Shown: piece after piece, positions 26,459 through 35,238 of the stretch
Position numbering within the stretch: position 1 is the stretch's first letter
Layout of the letters: each line of letters begins with the position of its first letter
Translations under genes and position numbers: made by a program
Assembly: GCA_910587795.1 (NCBI GenBank)
Contig: CAJUNH010000002.1
Coordinates: 124,001-188,000, forward strand
Reading direction: 5' to 3'
Length of the DNA stretch: 64,000 nt
From: an uncultured Christensenellaceae bacterium
Lineage (GTDB): Bacteria; Bacillota; Clostridia; Christensenellales; CAG-314
Notes under the pieces: generated by a model
Database searches by the model: none
Told to the model about the DNA's origin: nothing
Seen by the model: only the letters and a program-made list of their open reading frames with translations

Positions 26459-27985
26459 TTACTTTATCTTACTGTATTTTGCATTAAATTTGTCGTCGTA
26501 GTAATAAAAATTATCTTCGTCCTTTGCGTGACTGTCGTACCATACGTCGGCGTATATTTTGTCCTTTTTGGCAAGACGGTCAAAGTCCCAGCAATAGTTT
26601 TTGTAACAGGGATTTAACCAGTGCCCTGCAAGTACCGTAGTACCGCGCCAACTGAATTTTTCGCCGTCGCTGTTTTCCCATTCCAATCGGTCGCATATTT
26701 CGCCCGATTCGCTCAGCAGCTTTCCGCCGTGAAGTTCCGCTATGCGTTTAAGCGTATCTAAGGTTACGGTTTGTTTGGGGTCGTACCCGATTTCAGGCAA
26801 TACCGCATTTTCGGGATTGCGCAGCGCTTCGTAATCAACTTCGCCGTTTGTGCCGTTTTTAAATTTAAGCAAAGCAAAATTATCCCACTTGCATCCAAGC
26901 TTTTCGTATTTATCCTTTCCGCCGAAGTATGCCGATAACTTTGCTTCGTCGTTGTGTTTGTACCAGTAAACCGCACTGTTAGGGCTTTTAAACAATCGCA
27001 TTATGGCAAACCGCTTAATCCATCTTTTAGGAACGGCTCTGCCTGCTTTAAGTATACCGTGCGTTTGTTTAAACTTTTTCCAAAAGTCCGCAGTCGATTG
27101 ACGTTGATAACGGAAAAGCTCGTTTAATTCTCCGCTGTCGTAAAACCACAATCCGTGGAAATTACGCGTTGCGTTAAAACGCGGTTCAAAAAAGTTTTGC
27201 ACCGATCCGCCGATTATTTCAAATCCGTCGTTTAAAATATCGTATCCCGTTACGCAGTTATACAGTCCTCCGCCCAAGTTAAACACTTTGCCCCAAAACT
27301 TGTTACCCAAGTCCTGCTGCATATCAAAACGCAGTATATTGGCAATCAGCAATCCCGAATCCTCGGCAGTGGACCACTCTAACGGCGAATTAAAGCAAGT
27401 GTGAAACATCAATCCGTCGCTCATATTGTCGCTTAACATATTATCGTGCAGCATTGCCGTTTGCCTTATTACGGCTTTGTTCTTTATTTCGCTTTCCAGC
27501 ACACGGTGTTCTCCGCGCATTTTAGTTAAAGAGTAAATATCAAACGGACTTATAAGCAACGGGTCGCCCACTCGCCCCCACAGATGTTTTTCGTTACGGT
27601 CGCCGTACAATGCCATAGTGGAAATATGCACAAGCTTAGGCTGAGGGTTTGCGTTTTCTATAGCCGTTACCAAACAGCCTGTACCCTTTTCGTTACAATC
27701 TATTGCGCTTTGCGGATTTCGATCGGAATGGGGCGGAATTACAGCCGCCATATTAACAACGTAGCTTACGTCCTCAACTAACTTTTGACATACGTTTGCG
27801 TCTGCAATGCTGCCGTAAACAAATTCGATTCTGTTTAAGTCTTTTTTGTGTTTTCGGCGTATCGATTTTACGCGCTTGTCGCTTTTAAGGACAAGCAGCT
27901 TATATTCGGTATCGGGAATTTTTAAACATTCGTTTAAAGCTTGTTTACCCATATTACCGGTTACGCCCGTTAACGCTATCTTCAT
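26459..27985 (-). CDS. Extended NAD(P)-dependent epimerase/dehydratase-like protein
   Basis: A 508-residue protein with a Rossmann N-terminus: MKIALTGVTGNMGKQAL carries the GxxGxxG dinucleotide motif, VYGSIAD and NMAAVIPPHSDRN follow, and YSLTKMRGE holds a YxxxK catalytic pair near residue 155. The C-terminal 200 residues are unusual for the family (for example WKNKFKQTHG-like helices and WDNFALLKFKNG) and I do not recognise them. AGGAG lies 7 nt before the ATG. It is first in a two-gene operon with the EFR1-type protein. The substrate cannot be told. Confidence 0.8.
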   Translation of the reverse strand: MKIALTGVTGNMGKQALNECLKIPDTEYKLLVLKSDKRVKSIRRKHKKDLNRIEFVYGSIADANVCQKLVEDVSYVVNMAAVIPPHSDRNPQSAIDCNEKGTGCLVTAIENANPQPKLVHISTMALYGDRNEKHLWGRVGDPLLISPFDIYSLTKMRGEHRVLESEIKNKAVIRQTAMLHDNMLSDNMSDGLMFHTCFNSPLEWSTAEDSGLLIANILRFDMQQDLGNKFWGKVFNLGGGLYNCVTGYDILNDGFEIIGGSVQNFFEPRFNATRNFHGLWFYDSGELNELFRYQRQSTADFWKKFKQTHGILKAGRAVPKRWIKRFAIMRLFKSPNSAVYWYKHNDEAKLSAYFGGKDKYEKLGCKWDNFALLKFKNGTNGEVDYEALRNPENAVLPEIGYDPKQTVTLDTLKRIAELHGGKLLSESGEICDRLEWENSDGEKFSWRGTTVLAGHWLNPCYKNYCWDFDRLAKKDKIYADVWYDSHAKDEDNFYYYDDKFNAKYSKIK

Positions 27986-28669
27986 TTATATCTCCTTGTA
28001 TCTTCTGTGTATATAAACCTGATAAAAATTTACCTGACCGATGCAGCCGTTTATACAGAATTTTTGCATCAAACCGAACTGCAACCCGTTTAAAAATTCA
28101 AAATACCCTATACGTATCTGTTTTTTTAACTTTTGCAGATTTATATTGCAAGTGCGCGCACAAAACCGAAAAATGATTTTTCTTATATTTAATTATAATT
28201 TACTCGGATTTCTTACTTGCCAAAACAAAAACACGCTTTAAAATTATATATGATTATTCAGTTAAAATCAAGGCAAATATATCACTTTAAAATAAAATTT
28301 AAGTAAACTTTACTATTAACTATTAACTTTTTAAGCGTAGTCCGTCTGCAAAGAGATATTGATTTACCGATTACGCAAACACAGGACATATACGCTTGCC
28401 CTGTTATATTTCTATTTTAATGTTAAAGCTAATCAACGAAATCAAATTATATTTAGCAAGTATAGTATCTTATATGCTTTGCGCGGTTGCCGCATATACA
28501 TAACCTTTGTAAAACGTCTTTTGCTGTAAGCTTTTACTGCAAGTAAAATATTATTGATTTGTCTGTTTTTTTCGGCAGTTTTTTCACCTCGGCAAAATAC
28601 ACCGTTTGAACAATGAGGGTGATAATGCACTTAGGAGAAACGTCTTAATAAAAACAACTGTCTATCTAC
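27986..28669. other. Non-coding gap upstream of the SDR gene
   Basis: Very AT-rich. It contains a reverse copy of the dispersed repeat at 28032-28063 and presumably the SDR promoter. The 62-codon minus-strand ORF at 28442-28630 has no ribosome site and I do not accept it. Confidence 0.5.
28032..28063 (-). repeat. Dispersed intergenic repeat, copy 3 (reverse)
   Basis: On the minus strand AAATTCTGTATAAACGGCTG followed by CATC, related to the copies at 15461 and 21718. Confidence 0.45.
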
Positions 28670-28698
28670 TTGTTTTTTTGCCTACAATATGCTATAAT
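28670..28698 (+). promoter_or_regulatory. Promoter of the 55-residue ORF
   Basis: TTGTTT (28670-28675) and a perfect TATAAT (28693-28698), 17-nt spacer, 44 nt before the ATG. Confidence 0.7.
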
Positions 28699-28742
28699 GA
28701 ATTTATAGAATAAACAGTAATTTGAATGGGGGATGATAAATC

Positions 28743-28910
28743 ATGAATATTAAAATACAGGCTGTTATTGAAAAATTTAAAAAAGTAAAAGATATGTTGA
28801 AAAAGTTTGATAACAGAGATGAGGCAATAGGATACCTAGTTAATGAAACAAAGCTATCTAAAGAAGAATGTTCTGCTGCCTATGATATTATTATAAAAAT
28901 TGAAGACTAA
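28743..28910 (+). CDS. Small helical protein of 55 residues, unknown function
   Basis: A compact cistron: consensus promoter at 28670, GGGGGATG 6 nt before the ATG at 28743, a 55-codon ORF ending TAA at 28908, and a terminator hairpin 30 nt later. The protein (starts MNIKIQAVIEKFKKVKDMLK, ends AAYDIIIKIED) is lysine/glutamate-rich and probably all helical, with no signal peptide or membrane segment. Its codons are more AT-rich than those of neighbouring genes. I do not recognise it. Confidence 0.65.
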   Translation: MNIKIQAVIEKFKKVKDMLKKFDNRDEAIGYLVNETKLSKEECSAAYDIIIKIED

Positions 28911-28940
28911 ATTTCAATTTAGCGTGCCAAATATGTTTAC

Positions 28941-28978
28941 AAAAAGTCGAGATTCCATAAGGAGGCCCGACTTTTGTT
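28941..28978 (+). terminator. Terminator after the 55-residue ORF
   Basis: AAAAGTCG (28942-28949) pairs with CGACTTTT (28968-28975), followed by GTTGTT. Confidence 0.7.
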
Positions 28979-29046
28979 GTTACATTGAATAGCTGCTCTA
29001 ATTCTAATTTAAATTTTGTGCGTCCATCTGTAAAATATATCTCCGT

Positions 29047-29949
29047 TTATTTACCGTAGGCGTATTTACCGAAATTTCGCCCCAATATAAGCATAGAATA
29101 ACTGTCGTAGTGTATAAGGTCGGGATTAAATTTCGGTTCTAAGTGACAAGTCAAATTTAATGCAGCCGTGTCTATATAAAAGTTGCTGTCGCTTGTATTA
29201 CTGAAACTGCTTTTTATGTTGTTGATTTCCTCGTTATAGTATACCTCGGCAGGCTCGTAATCGCTTATGCCTCCGTCTACAAATTTTATTCCGTCAGCAG
29301 AGTACTCTCTGTACTTTTGCCGAAAGTACGTTGCCATATTAGATAAATACTTATAGTACGTTTCTGTGTTTTCCGCGCTTAGGGCGTCGCTTTCGCCCTG
29401 CATCCAACACAAAGCTTCAACCTGCACTTTTTTGCCTTGATGCGTTAACGTGTCGATAACGCTGTCTGTTTTTTCCAAAAGCGCTTTAAAATACATACCG
29501 CAATCTGTGCCTTCACTTTCGGGAGCATTCCAAAACGGATAAATCGTTGTTCCGCCGTGCGCTCTTTTTACAAAATAAAATTCTTCGTCGGGATACTTTT
29601 CGCTTAAATAGTCCGCTATGCCTATTTCGATACCGAAATAATCGGCGGACGTGCCCTGTCCCAGTTTGCAGTTTACAAATTCGTTTTCGGTAACGCCGTT
29701 CGTATTAAGTACAATCTTAACGTTATCAAATCCGTTTGTGTAGAGACTGTATTTTTCTTCGCTTACATACTTTTTGAGTTCTGCGCAAGAGGAAACGCCC
29801 TCGCAGTTACTTTGACCTGCAAGTACGATAACGTGCGCGACCTTTTGTTGCGAGCATCCCGAAAAAACGGTCAAAAATAACAATACAGTCAAAAGCACCG
29901 ACATAACAAAAACCGCCGTCTTGCATTTTATGCCGCCCGTTACTTGCAT
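29047..29949 (-). CDS. Lipoprotein with sialate O-acetylesterase-like (SGNH) domain
   Basis: A 300-residue surface-anchored esterase-like protein. The signal has a basic head, a long hydrophobic stretch and the lipobox TVFSGC near residue 27. The SGNH-type catalytic blocks are IVLAGQSNCEG (block I, nucleophile serine), LCWMQGESDA, and a C-terminal NPDLIHYDSYSMLILG with the D-x-x-H pair. These fit the sialate O-acetylesterase/CE6 family that removes acetyl groups from sugars or polysaccharides. The start at 29949 has GAGGA about 7 nt upstream; 38 extra codons in the longer ORF are unsupported. Confidence 0.85.
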   Translation of the reverse strand: MQVTGGIKCKTAVFVMSVLLTVLLFLTVFSGCSQQKVAHVIVLAGQSNCEGVSSCAELKKYVSEEKYSLYTNGFDNVKIVLNTNGVTENEFVNCKLGQGTSADYFGIEIGIADYLSEKYPDEEFYFVKRAHGGTTIYPFWNAPESEGTDCGMYFKALLEKTDSVIDTLTHQGKKVQVEALCWMQGESDALSAENTETYYKYLSNMATYFRQKYREYSADGIKFVDGGISDYEPAEVYYNEEINNIKSSFSNTSDSNFYIDTAALNLTCHLEPKFNPDLIHYDSYSMLILGRNFGKYAYGK

Positions 29950-30281
29950 ATAAATTCCTCGCTTTTCGTTAAATAAAATTCCTGTCAGTCTGCGCTTCCG
30001 CCACGTAATGCTGCGCTCTTCGTAGGTCTTGACAGAGTACGCAGTTTTTAAACAAACGTCCAATTTTTTAGTACCGATTCCTGCGTAATAATTATACTAT
30101 GAATTATTGGATTTTGCAAACAGAACAATAATGCGCCGATTTGATTAAATACCTGATTATATTTTAAATTTTTATTTGCAAAATAACAATAAAAAGAATA
30201 GTATGCAGATAGTACGCTTTTAAGTGTAAAAGTGTCGGCGCTTAATCGCCTGAGTAAAAAAAAATAAAAACCTGCTAAAAA
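29950..30281. other. Non-coding gap upstream of the esterase gene
   Basis: About 330 nt, AT-rich; nothing recognised beyond a presumed promoter for the esterase gene. Confidence 0.4.
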
Positions 30282-30329
30282 TTAAAAAAAAATAATACGA
30301 GCCCACGGTTAGACGGGTTCGTATTATTC
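30282..30329 (-). terminator. Terminator after tRNA-Pro
   Basis: On the minus strand AATAATACGAACCC pairs with GGGCTCGTATTATT, followed by a long T run. Confidence 0.9.
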
Positions 30330-30334
30330 TCTAA

Positions 30335-30410
30335 TGGTCGAAGTGACGGGATTCGAACCCATGGCCTCTTGGTCCCGAACCAAGCGCGCTACCAACTGCG
30401 CTACACCTCG
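30335..30410 (-). tRNA. tRNA-Pro (anticodon CGG)
   Basis: A 76-nt gene with encoded CCA. The acceptor CGAGGTG pairs with CACTTCG (one G-T pair), the D-arm holds AGTTGGTAGCGC, the anticodon stem CTTGG/CCAAG encloses loop TTCGGGA with anticodon CGG, and the T-arm holds GGTTCGAATCC. It reads codon CCG and is a single-gene unit with its own terminator. Confidence 0.97.
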
Positions 30411-30951
30411 ATATATTATTCTTTCTTTTCTGCCGTCGGGCAATACTGCATTAATTACGATTTTCTTTGCTTTGATATTATACTAAACTTTTGTAATTTA
30501 TGCAACAATTTTTTATTTTCTTTTTTATCAATTTCCGTAATTACAAATGACAAAAATCGCATTTAAAATTTAACGCAACAGTGTAAAGGTTCTTTAAATA
30601 ATTAAAAAAGATTATTTTAACCGATTTTTCGGTTTTTAATTTACTGCACATATATGTCAGCTAAAACTGTTAAACAGCGTTACTTGTACACTTTAAAACT
30701 TTTATATATTTATTATTTTTACTTTTGCTTATGGCTTTTAAGTTTCAAGACTACTTGCCCTCGATAAAAGACGTTACGCAAAGCTATATTTTTAACGACT
30801 GCATTCAACTATAAATCAGTTATATTTATAATTTTACAAATCTGCTTTTTGTTTGTATTCGTTTTATTTTTATTTTATTTACTTGATTTAATCACAGCGT
30901 TATTATATAATTTTTTTGCAACAATTTTAAAATAATAATAAGGAGAAACGT
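30411..30951. other. Non-coding gap between tRNA-Pro and mscL
   Basis: AT-rich. It contains a small AACCGA/TCGGTT hairpin at 30619-30634 and a dispersed-repeat copy at 30664-30690; no gene recognised. Confidence 0.5.
30664..30690 (+). repeat. Dispersed intergenic repeat, TTACTTGTACA type
   Basis: AACTGTTAAACAGCGTTACT followed by TGTACA; nearly the reverse complement of the sequence at 35003-35030. Confidence 0.4.
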
Positions 30952-31524
30952 ATGAGAAAATTTTTTGCCGAATTTAAAAAATTTATCACCCGCGGAAACG
31001 TCCTCGATATGGCTGTCGGCGTAATCGTCGGCGGAGCGTTTACCGCTATTGTAAACGCGCTTAGCAACAATATCTTAAAGCCGCTGATAAACTGGATCTT
31101 GGCGGCAATACTGGGCGGAGACTCTCTCAGCGAAATATACACGTTTTTAAAACCCGTATACGCGGACGGAGTAATAGATTTAGCTCAATCTATTTATATC
31201 GACTGGGGCGCCTTTATTAATGCGATAATTAACTTTATTCTTATTGCGTTGGTATTGTTCTGTATAGTAAAAGCAATTAACGCCGCAAACGAAGGCGTTG
31301 CAAAAGGCAAAGCAAGATATAACCCCTTAACAAAGGACGAAGTAAAATCTTTGCGCAAGGAAGGCAGAAAAGACGCGGAAATCATCGCTGCGGCTAAAGA
31401 AAAAACAGAAAGACTTGCCGAAGAAAAACGTCTCGCCGATGAAGAAGCCGCAAAAAATGCTCCCAAAACAGAAGTACAGCTGCTTGAAGAAATGGTAGAT
31501 ATTTTAAAAGCTCAGCAAAAGTAA
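30952..31524 (+). CDS. mscL: Large-conductance mechanosensitive channel MscL with long C-terminal tail
   Basis: A 190-residue channel that opens under membrane tension to release osmolytes on hypo-osmotic shock. The N-terminus FFAEFKKFITRGNVLDMAVG and the pore helix VGVIVGGAFTAIVNALSNN are diagnostic; TM2 is near residues 85-107 (FINAIINFILIALVLFCIVK). MscL is usually 125-150 residues; here about 50 extra residues rich in alanine, lysine and glutamate follow and look like a coiled coil. AAGGAG lies 7 nt before the ATG. Monocistronic with a terminator. Confidence 0.96.
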   Translation: MRKFFAEFKKFITRGNVLDMAVGVIVGGAFTAIVNALSNNILKPLINWILAAILGGDSLSEIYTFLKPVYADGVIDLAQSIYIDWGAFINAIINFILIALVLFCIVKAINAANEGVAKGKARYNPLTKDEVKSLRKEGRKDAEIIAAAKEKTERLAEEKRLADEEAAKNAPKTEVQLLEEMVDILKAQQK

Positions 31525-31541
31525 ATTGACTTACCTTAACT

Positions 31542-31580
31542 AAAAACAACTCTTACAAAAACAGTAGGAGTTGTTTTTCT
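31542..31580 (+). terminator. Terminator after mscL
   Basis: AAAAACAACTC (31542-31552) pairs with GAGTTGTTTTT (31568-31578). Confidence 0.88.
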
Positions 31581-31710
31581 ACTTTTTTCATTCAAATTTT
31601 ACAGTTGGTTGATGTTGTCTTATTTTTGTTTTTTGCAGCCTAACTATATATTATTTTTGTGATACAAATTGGTTTTTATTTTTTCGTTTGTATTTTACCG
31701 CGACACACTT

Positions 31711-32592
31711 TTAAAATACTCTATTTCTTTTTATTGCGCGTAATGTTTTAATAATTTCCGCAACACATCCTGCAACCGTAAACAGAAAAGTCATTACCAT
31801 ATCGATAATAAACGAGCTTTTAAATTCCATATCATTCATACAAAGTTTAAACGCTTCCATTGCGCCGATTTCCAAATTTTCTTCTGCCGCAGCATTTCCT
31901 GCAATTACCAAGTACATTATAAATACCGACAAAAGCATCATTATAAACGTTGTTGACGTTACTATTACCACCATCCTTTTGTCTGCTTTTCCGCCAAGCT
32001 TTTTATAAAGCCCTACACCTAATACAAATGCAATAAAAGATGATATTCCTGCATAAAAGCCTATTAAATGTATGATAATACCTATAACTGCGCCGCAAAG
32101 ACCTCCTATTGCCGCACCGATAAATCCAAGCAAATAATTATTCGGCTGTGTTGTTTCTTCGGTTATTATATCTGCGCATTCGCTATCTACAAAAAGTAAA
32201 AATCCGTCAACGTCTTGTTTTTTAACGTCTGTTTCGTTTATTTTCTTTCCGCAAGCAGGACAATATCCGTCACCTACGGCTCCGTTTATTTTTAAAATAT
32301 CACATATTTTATTTAAAATAAAAATTGTTTTTTCCGCAGTTTTTTCCATGGTCCAAATACTGGCAGTCTTAACGATTATTCCGTAACGGTCAAATTCGTA
32401 AGTGATCTTTTCCTCCAAAATCGGTTTGATTTCCTGTTCTATATTAAGTATTTGCTCCGGCAATGCAAAAAATGCTATGTGCAGTTTTAGCGGCGTTATG
32501 TTTACACGGTATCCGTTTACTACGCCGTTAGTAAAACTGCCGTTTATCGTAAAATTATTTTTCGCAAAAAAATCCTGCCATATTTCGTGCAT
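31711..32592 (-). CDS. Membrane protein with half zinc-ribbon, unknown function
   Basis: A 293-residue protein starting at the ATG at 32592 (GGAGAGG about 8 nt upstream). Residues 1-130 look soluble, with a single CPACGKKI cysteine pair near 124 that resembles half of a zinc ribbon. The second half holds four hydrophobic helices: two in the glycine-rich NYLLGFIGAAIGGLCGAVIG region, one at MVVIVTSTTFIMMLLSVFIM, and one near the end at MVMTFLFTVAGCVAEII. I do not recognise the family. It follows dnaA on the same strand beyond the dnaA terminator. Confidence 0.7.
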   Translation of the reverse strand: MHEIWQDFFAKNNFTINGSFTNGVVNGYRVNITPLKLHIAFFALPEQILNIEQEIKPILEEKITYEFDRYGIIVKTASIWTMEKTAEKTIFILNKICDILKINGAVGDGYCPACGKKINETDVKKQDVDGFLLFVDSECADIITEETTQPNNYLLGFIGAAIGGLCGAVIGIIIHLIGFYAGISSFIAFVLGVGLYKKLGGKADKRMVVIVTSTTFIMMLLSVFIMYLVIAGNAAAEENLEIGAMEAFKLCMNDMEFKSSFIIDMVMTFLFTVAGCVAEIIKTLRAIKRNRVF

Positions 32593-32726
32593 AAGCGTAC
32601 CTCTCCTTTTTTCCGCAAGTGAAAAATACAATAAACTGCATCGGTATATAAAATGCAGCTTTATTTTTTCTTTACATTACGTAAATACAATATATCGCTA
32701 TTAACGTTTACGTCAATAGAAATAGA

Positions 32727-32762
32727 AAATTACGGCCGACAAACAATATCGACCGTAATTTA
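32727..32762 (-). terminator. Terminator after dnaA
   Basis: AAATTACGG and CCGTAATTT form a hairpin overlapping the dnaA stop; the minus strand runs into TTT tracts afterwards. Confidence 0.7.
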
Positions 32763-34127
32763 TTATCTGTTATAAATTTTATCGCGGATATCTTTAACGC
32801 GGGCGGCGGTAATATCGTTATTTTTACACTCCTCGCTAATTTTATCGCGGGCGTGCATAACGGTGGTGTGGTCGCGTCCTCCAAAGTATTCGCCTATAGA
32901 AACAAGAGGAACGCTTTGCCCCAAAATATCGCAAATCAAATATATACATACTTGACGCGGAACTACTATTTCTTTATTTTTCTTTTTGCCGATAATATCT
33001 TCCTTACGCACACCGAAGTAATCGCACGTGGTTTTTACAATTTGATCGATAGTTATAATGTCGTTGGACGAATCGGCATAGTCGCGCAAAGCGTCGTTTA
33101 CGATATTCATATCGTTTGGGTCTCCGCCTACCAACGTACTGTAACTTATAATGCGGTGGAGCATTCCCTCCATTTCGCGTATATTGTTGGTTATCTTTTC
33201 CGCAATCAAACTTAATACTTTAATGTTTAAACTGTACCCGCGGGCGTTGCATTTTTTTTGCAAAATAGCTATACGCGTTTCCAAATCGGGAGGCTGTATA
33301 TCCGCAATTACGCCTGTGGCAAATCTCGTTTTAAGACGTTCCTCAATTTTTATTTCCTTCGGCGGACGGTCGCTGCTTAATATAATTTGCTTTTCGGCAA
33401 GATACAGCTCGTTAAAAGTATGGAACATTTCTTCCTGCGTACCCTCTTTATTTGCAAGGAATTGCACGTCGTCCATCATTAAAACGTCCAGCTTACGGTA
33501 TTTATTTCTAAAATTTTTCATTGCGTTGGGGTTTGCTGTATCGTGCAGAGACTCGATAAACTCGTTTACAAACTGATCGCAAGTTACGTATTTTATTTTC
33601 TTTTCTGGAAAATTCCTCTGTAAAGAATTTCCTATCGCGTGCATCAGGTGGGTTTTTCCCAATCCTACGCCTCCCCACAAAAATACGGGATTGTATTTTA
33701 TTTCCTTATTTTCCGCCACGGCATGCGCAACGGCGTTGGCGTATTCGTTACTTTTTCCTACTACAAAGTTATCAAACGAATATTGCGCAACAAATACAGC
33801 CTTGTCATCCGTAATAGATACGTAATTGCCGCTTACCGGCAAGTCTACTTCCTTATCCACCTTGCCTATATTATCCAAATCTCCGTCGGTTATTATTTCT
33901 ACGTCTAATATTGTGGGAAACACCAACGCAGTACATTTTTTTATAATATCCTTATAATTTTTATCGATTATATTTTTCAGCGCTCGGGTTTCGGCAAGCA
34001 AATACAGTCTGTCGTTATGTATGCCTACCGGCTGCAGTTGGTTTATATACAAATCGTACTGCAATGTGGATACCTTCGACTCGGTTTCCAGCAAAATATT
34101 GTCCCATATTTGATTTAATTTAAGCAT
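32763..34127 (-). CDS. dnaA: Chromosomal replication initiator DnaA
   Basis: A 454-residue AAA+ initiator that melts oriC. Domain I starts MLKLNQIWDNILLETESK, Walker A is GGVGLGKTHLMHAIG near 152-166, Walker B lies in LDVLMMDDVQFLANKEGTQE, sensor blocks follow (SSDRPPKEI, LKTRFATGVIADIQPPDLE), and the DNA-binding domain IV ends with GGRDHTTVMHARDKI. The start at 34127 is chosen because it gives the family N-terminus; the 25 upstream codons do not. There is no Shine-Dalgarno, and the -10 box ends 9 nt before the ATG, so the mRNA is nearly leaderless. dnaN is not downstream but about 1.1 kb upstream. Confidence 0.97.
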   Translation of the reverse strand: MLKLNQIWDNILLETESKVSTLQYDLYINQLQPVGIHNDRLYLLAETRALKNIIDKNYKDIIKKCTALVFPTILDVEIITDGDLDNIGKVDKEVDLPVSGNYVSITDDKAVFVAQYSFDNFVVGKSNEYANAVAHAVAENKEIKYNPVFLWGGVGLGKTHLMHAIGNSLQRNFPEKKIKYVTCDQFVNEFIESLHDTANPNAMKNFRNKYRKLDVLMMDDVQFLANKEGTQEEMFHTFNELYLAEKQIILSSDRPPKEIKIEERLKTRFATGVIADIQPPDLETRIAILQKKCNARGYSLNIKVLSLIAEKITNNIREMEGMLHRIISYSTLVGGDPNDMNIVNDALRDYADSSNDIITIDQIVKTTCDYFGVRKEDIIGKKKNKEIVVPRQVCIYLICDILGQSVPLVSIGEYFGGRDHTTVMHARDKISEECKNNDITAARVKDIRDKIYNR

Positions 34128-34136
34128 AGTACATTT

Positions 34137-34165
34137 ATTATACACGGATTTATTTAAAATAGCAA
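34137..34165 (-). promoter_or_regulatory. dnaA promoter with overlapping DnaA box
   Basis: TTGCTA (34165-34160) and TATAAT (34142-34137) on the minus strand with a 17-nt spacer. TTATACACG at 34138-34146 on the plus strand matches the DnaA box TTATNCACA at 8 of 9 positions and covers the -10 box, which suggests autoregulation. Confidence 0.7.
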
Positions 34166-34216
34166 GTTTAATTTGCGCCGTTGTTGACAACAATTTAGAC
34201 AAAGGAGATACTGAAA

Positions 34217-34867
34217 ATGGAATTAATAAACAGTCAAACTTACATCAACTTAGCCAAAGCGTACTCAGGTGAAACGCAAGCCCGTACCCGTTACGAATTT
34301 GTAGAATACGGTATGCGCAACGAAGGCTACTCCACAATGGCGGAAATAGTAGATACTATTGCATATCAGGAATTTAATCATGCCCGTATGTATTATACGT
34401 TTTTACAGCAGGCTTCGGCAAAGCCCATAAAAAATATCGAATACAGCGCGGGTTTTCCGTTTAAAGAAAAATGGGCGATATTGGACAATCTTAAATTTGC
34501 CGCCGAGGACGAACACAACGAAGCAAAAATTTATACGGCGTTTGCTAAGACCGCACGCAAGGAAGGCTTCGACGAGATAGCAACGCTGTTCGAGCAAACG
34601 GCGGAAGTGGAAAAAATCCACGAAAGTATATTTTTGGAATTGTACAACCAAATGAAAGAAGACCGCCTTTATAAAAGCGAAACGCCCACAACATGGGTTT
34701 GCGCTTCCTGCGGCTATACAGCCACGTCTACCGAGGGTTGGACGGAATGTCCTTTGTGTAAAGCAAAACAGGGCGCAATTCTGCTCCATTTGCAGAGTAT
34801 GAACAATGCGGATATTTCCTCTTTGCTGTCTTTAAAAAATTCACCGTCCGCGTCTGCGCGCTCATAG
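34217..34867 (+). CDS. Rubrerythrin
   Basis: A 216-residue non-haem di-iron protein that reduces hydrogen peroxide in anaerobes. The ferritin-like four-helix part carries iron ligands in KAYSGETQARTRYEF, EFNHARMYY, AAEDEHNEAKIY and AEVEKIHESIFLEL. The C-terminal rubredoxin-like site is CASCGY and CPLCKA near residues 163 and 182. AAGGAG lies 8 nt before the ATG. It is divergent from dnaA (90 bp apart) and lies between dnaA and dnaN, an unusual position. It points to an anaerobic host. Confidence 0.93.
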   Translation: MELINSQTYINLAKAYSGETQARTRYEFVEYGMRNEGYSTMAEIVDTIAYQEFNHARMYYTFLQQASAKPIKNIEYSAGFPFKEKWAILDNLKFAAEDEHNEAKIYTAFAKTARKEGFDEIATLFEQTAEVEKIHESIFLELYNQMKEDRLYKSETPTTWVCASCGYTATSTEGWTECPLCKAKQGAILLHLQSMNNADISSLLSLKNSPSASARS

Positions 34868-35139
34868 AAATCGACTGAAAAAACTAAATATAATAATACT
34901 TGCCGAACAATAGATAATACAAAATAAATATACGTATTTTATAAATCGGTATTTATTTTTTGGGACAATGTCTATCGGTTACAAAACCAAAAAGTTTTAG
35001 TTTTGTACAAGTAAAGCCGTTTAACTGCTTTTATTGCACATTATACAGTAATAAATTATTTAACCGATAAAAACGTAAGTAATGATTTACTGTTTAAACG
35101 GTAAAGTTTTGTAACGGCAATCAGGCTTAATCACAGAAA
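34868..35139. other. Non-coding gap between rubrerythrin and the dnaN terminator
   Basis: AT-rich; it includes a reverse dispersed-repeat copy at 35003-35030. No gene recognised. Confidence 0.4.
35003..35030 (-). repeat. Dispersed intergenic repeat, TTACTTGTACA type (reverse)
   Basis: On the minus strand AGCAGTTAAACGGCTTTACT followed by TGTACAAAA, closely similar to 30664-30690. Confidence 0.4.
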
Positions 35140-35180
35140 AAAATTTGCGCCGCAATAATTTATTTTTAATTGCGGCGCAT
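35140..35180 (-). terminator. Terminator after dnaN
   Basis: TGCGCCGCAAT (35146-35156) pairs with ATTGCGGCGCA (35169-35179); on the minus strand it is followed by seven Ts. Confidence 0.9.
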
Positions 35181-35238
35181 TTATTTGTTTTTTTTTGTTT
35201 TTGTCAATAAATTTTATAACGTTTTTAACAAGCCTATT

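Noticed and set aside
28442..28630. 62-codon minus-strand ORF
   Set aside because: No ribosome site, unusual residue mix and no promoter or terminator, unlike the neighbouring 55-codon gene.
30619..30634. Small AACCGA/TCGGTT hairpin as a terminator
   Set aside because: The stem is only 6 bp and no gene ends before it on the plus strand.
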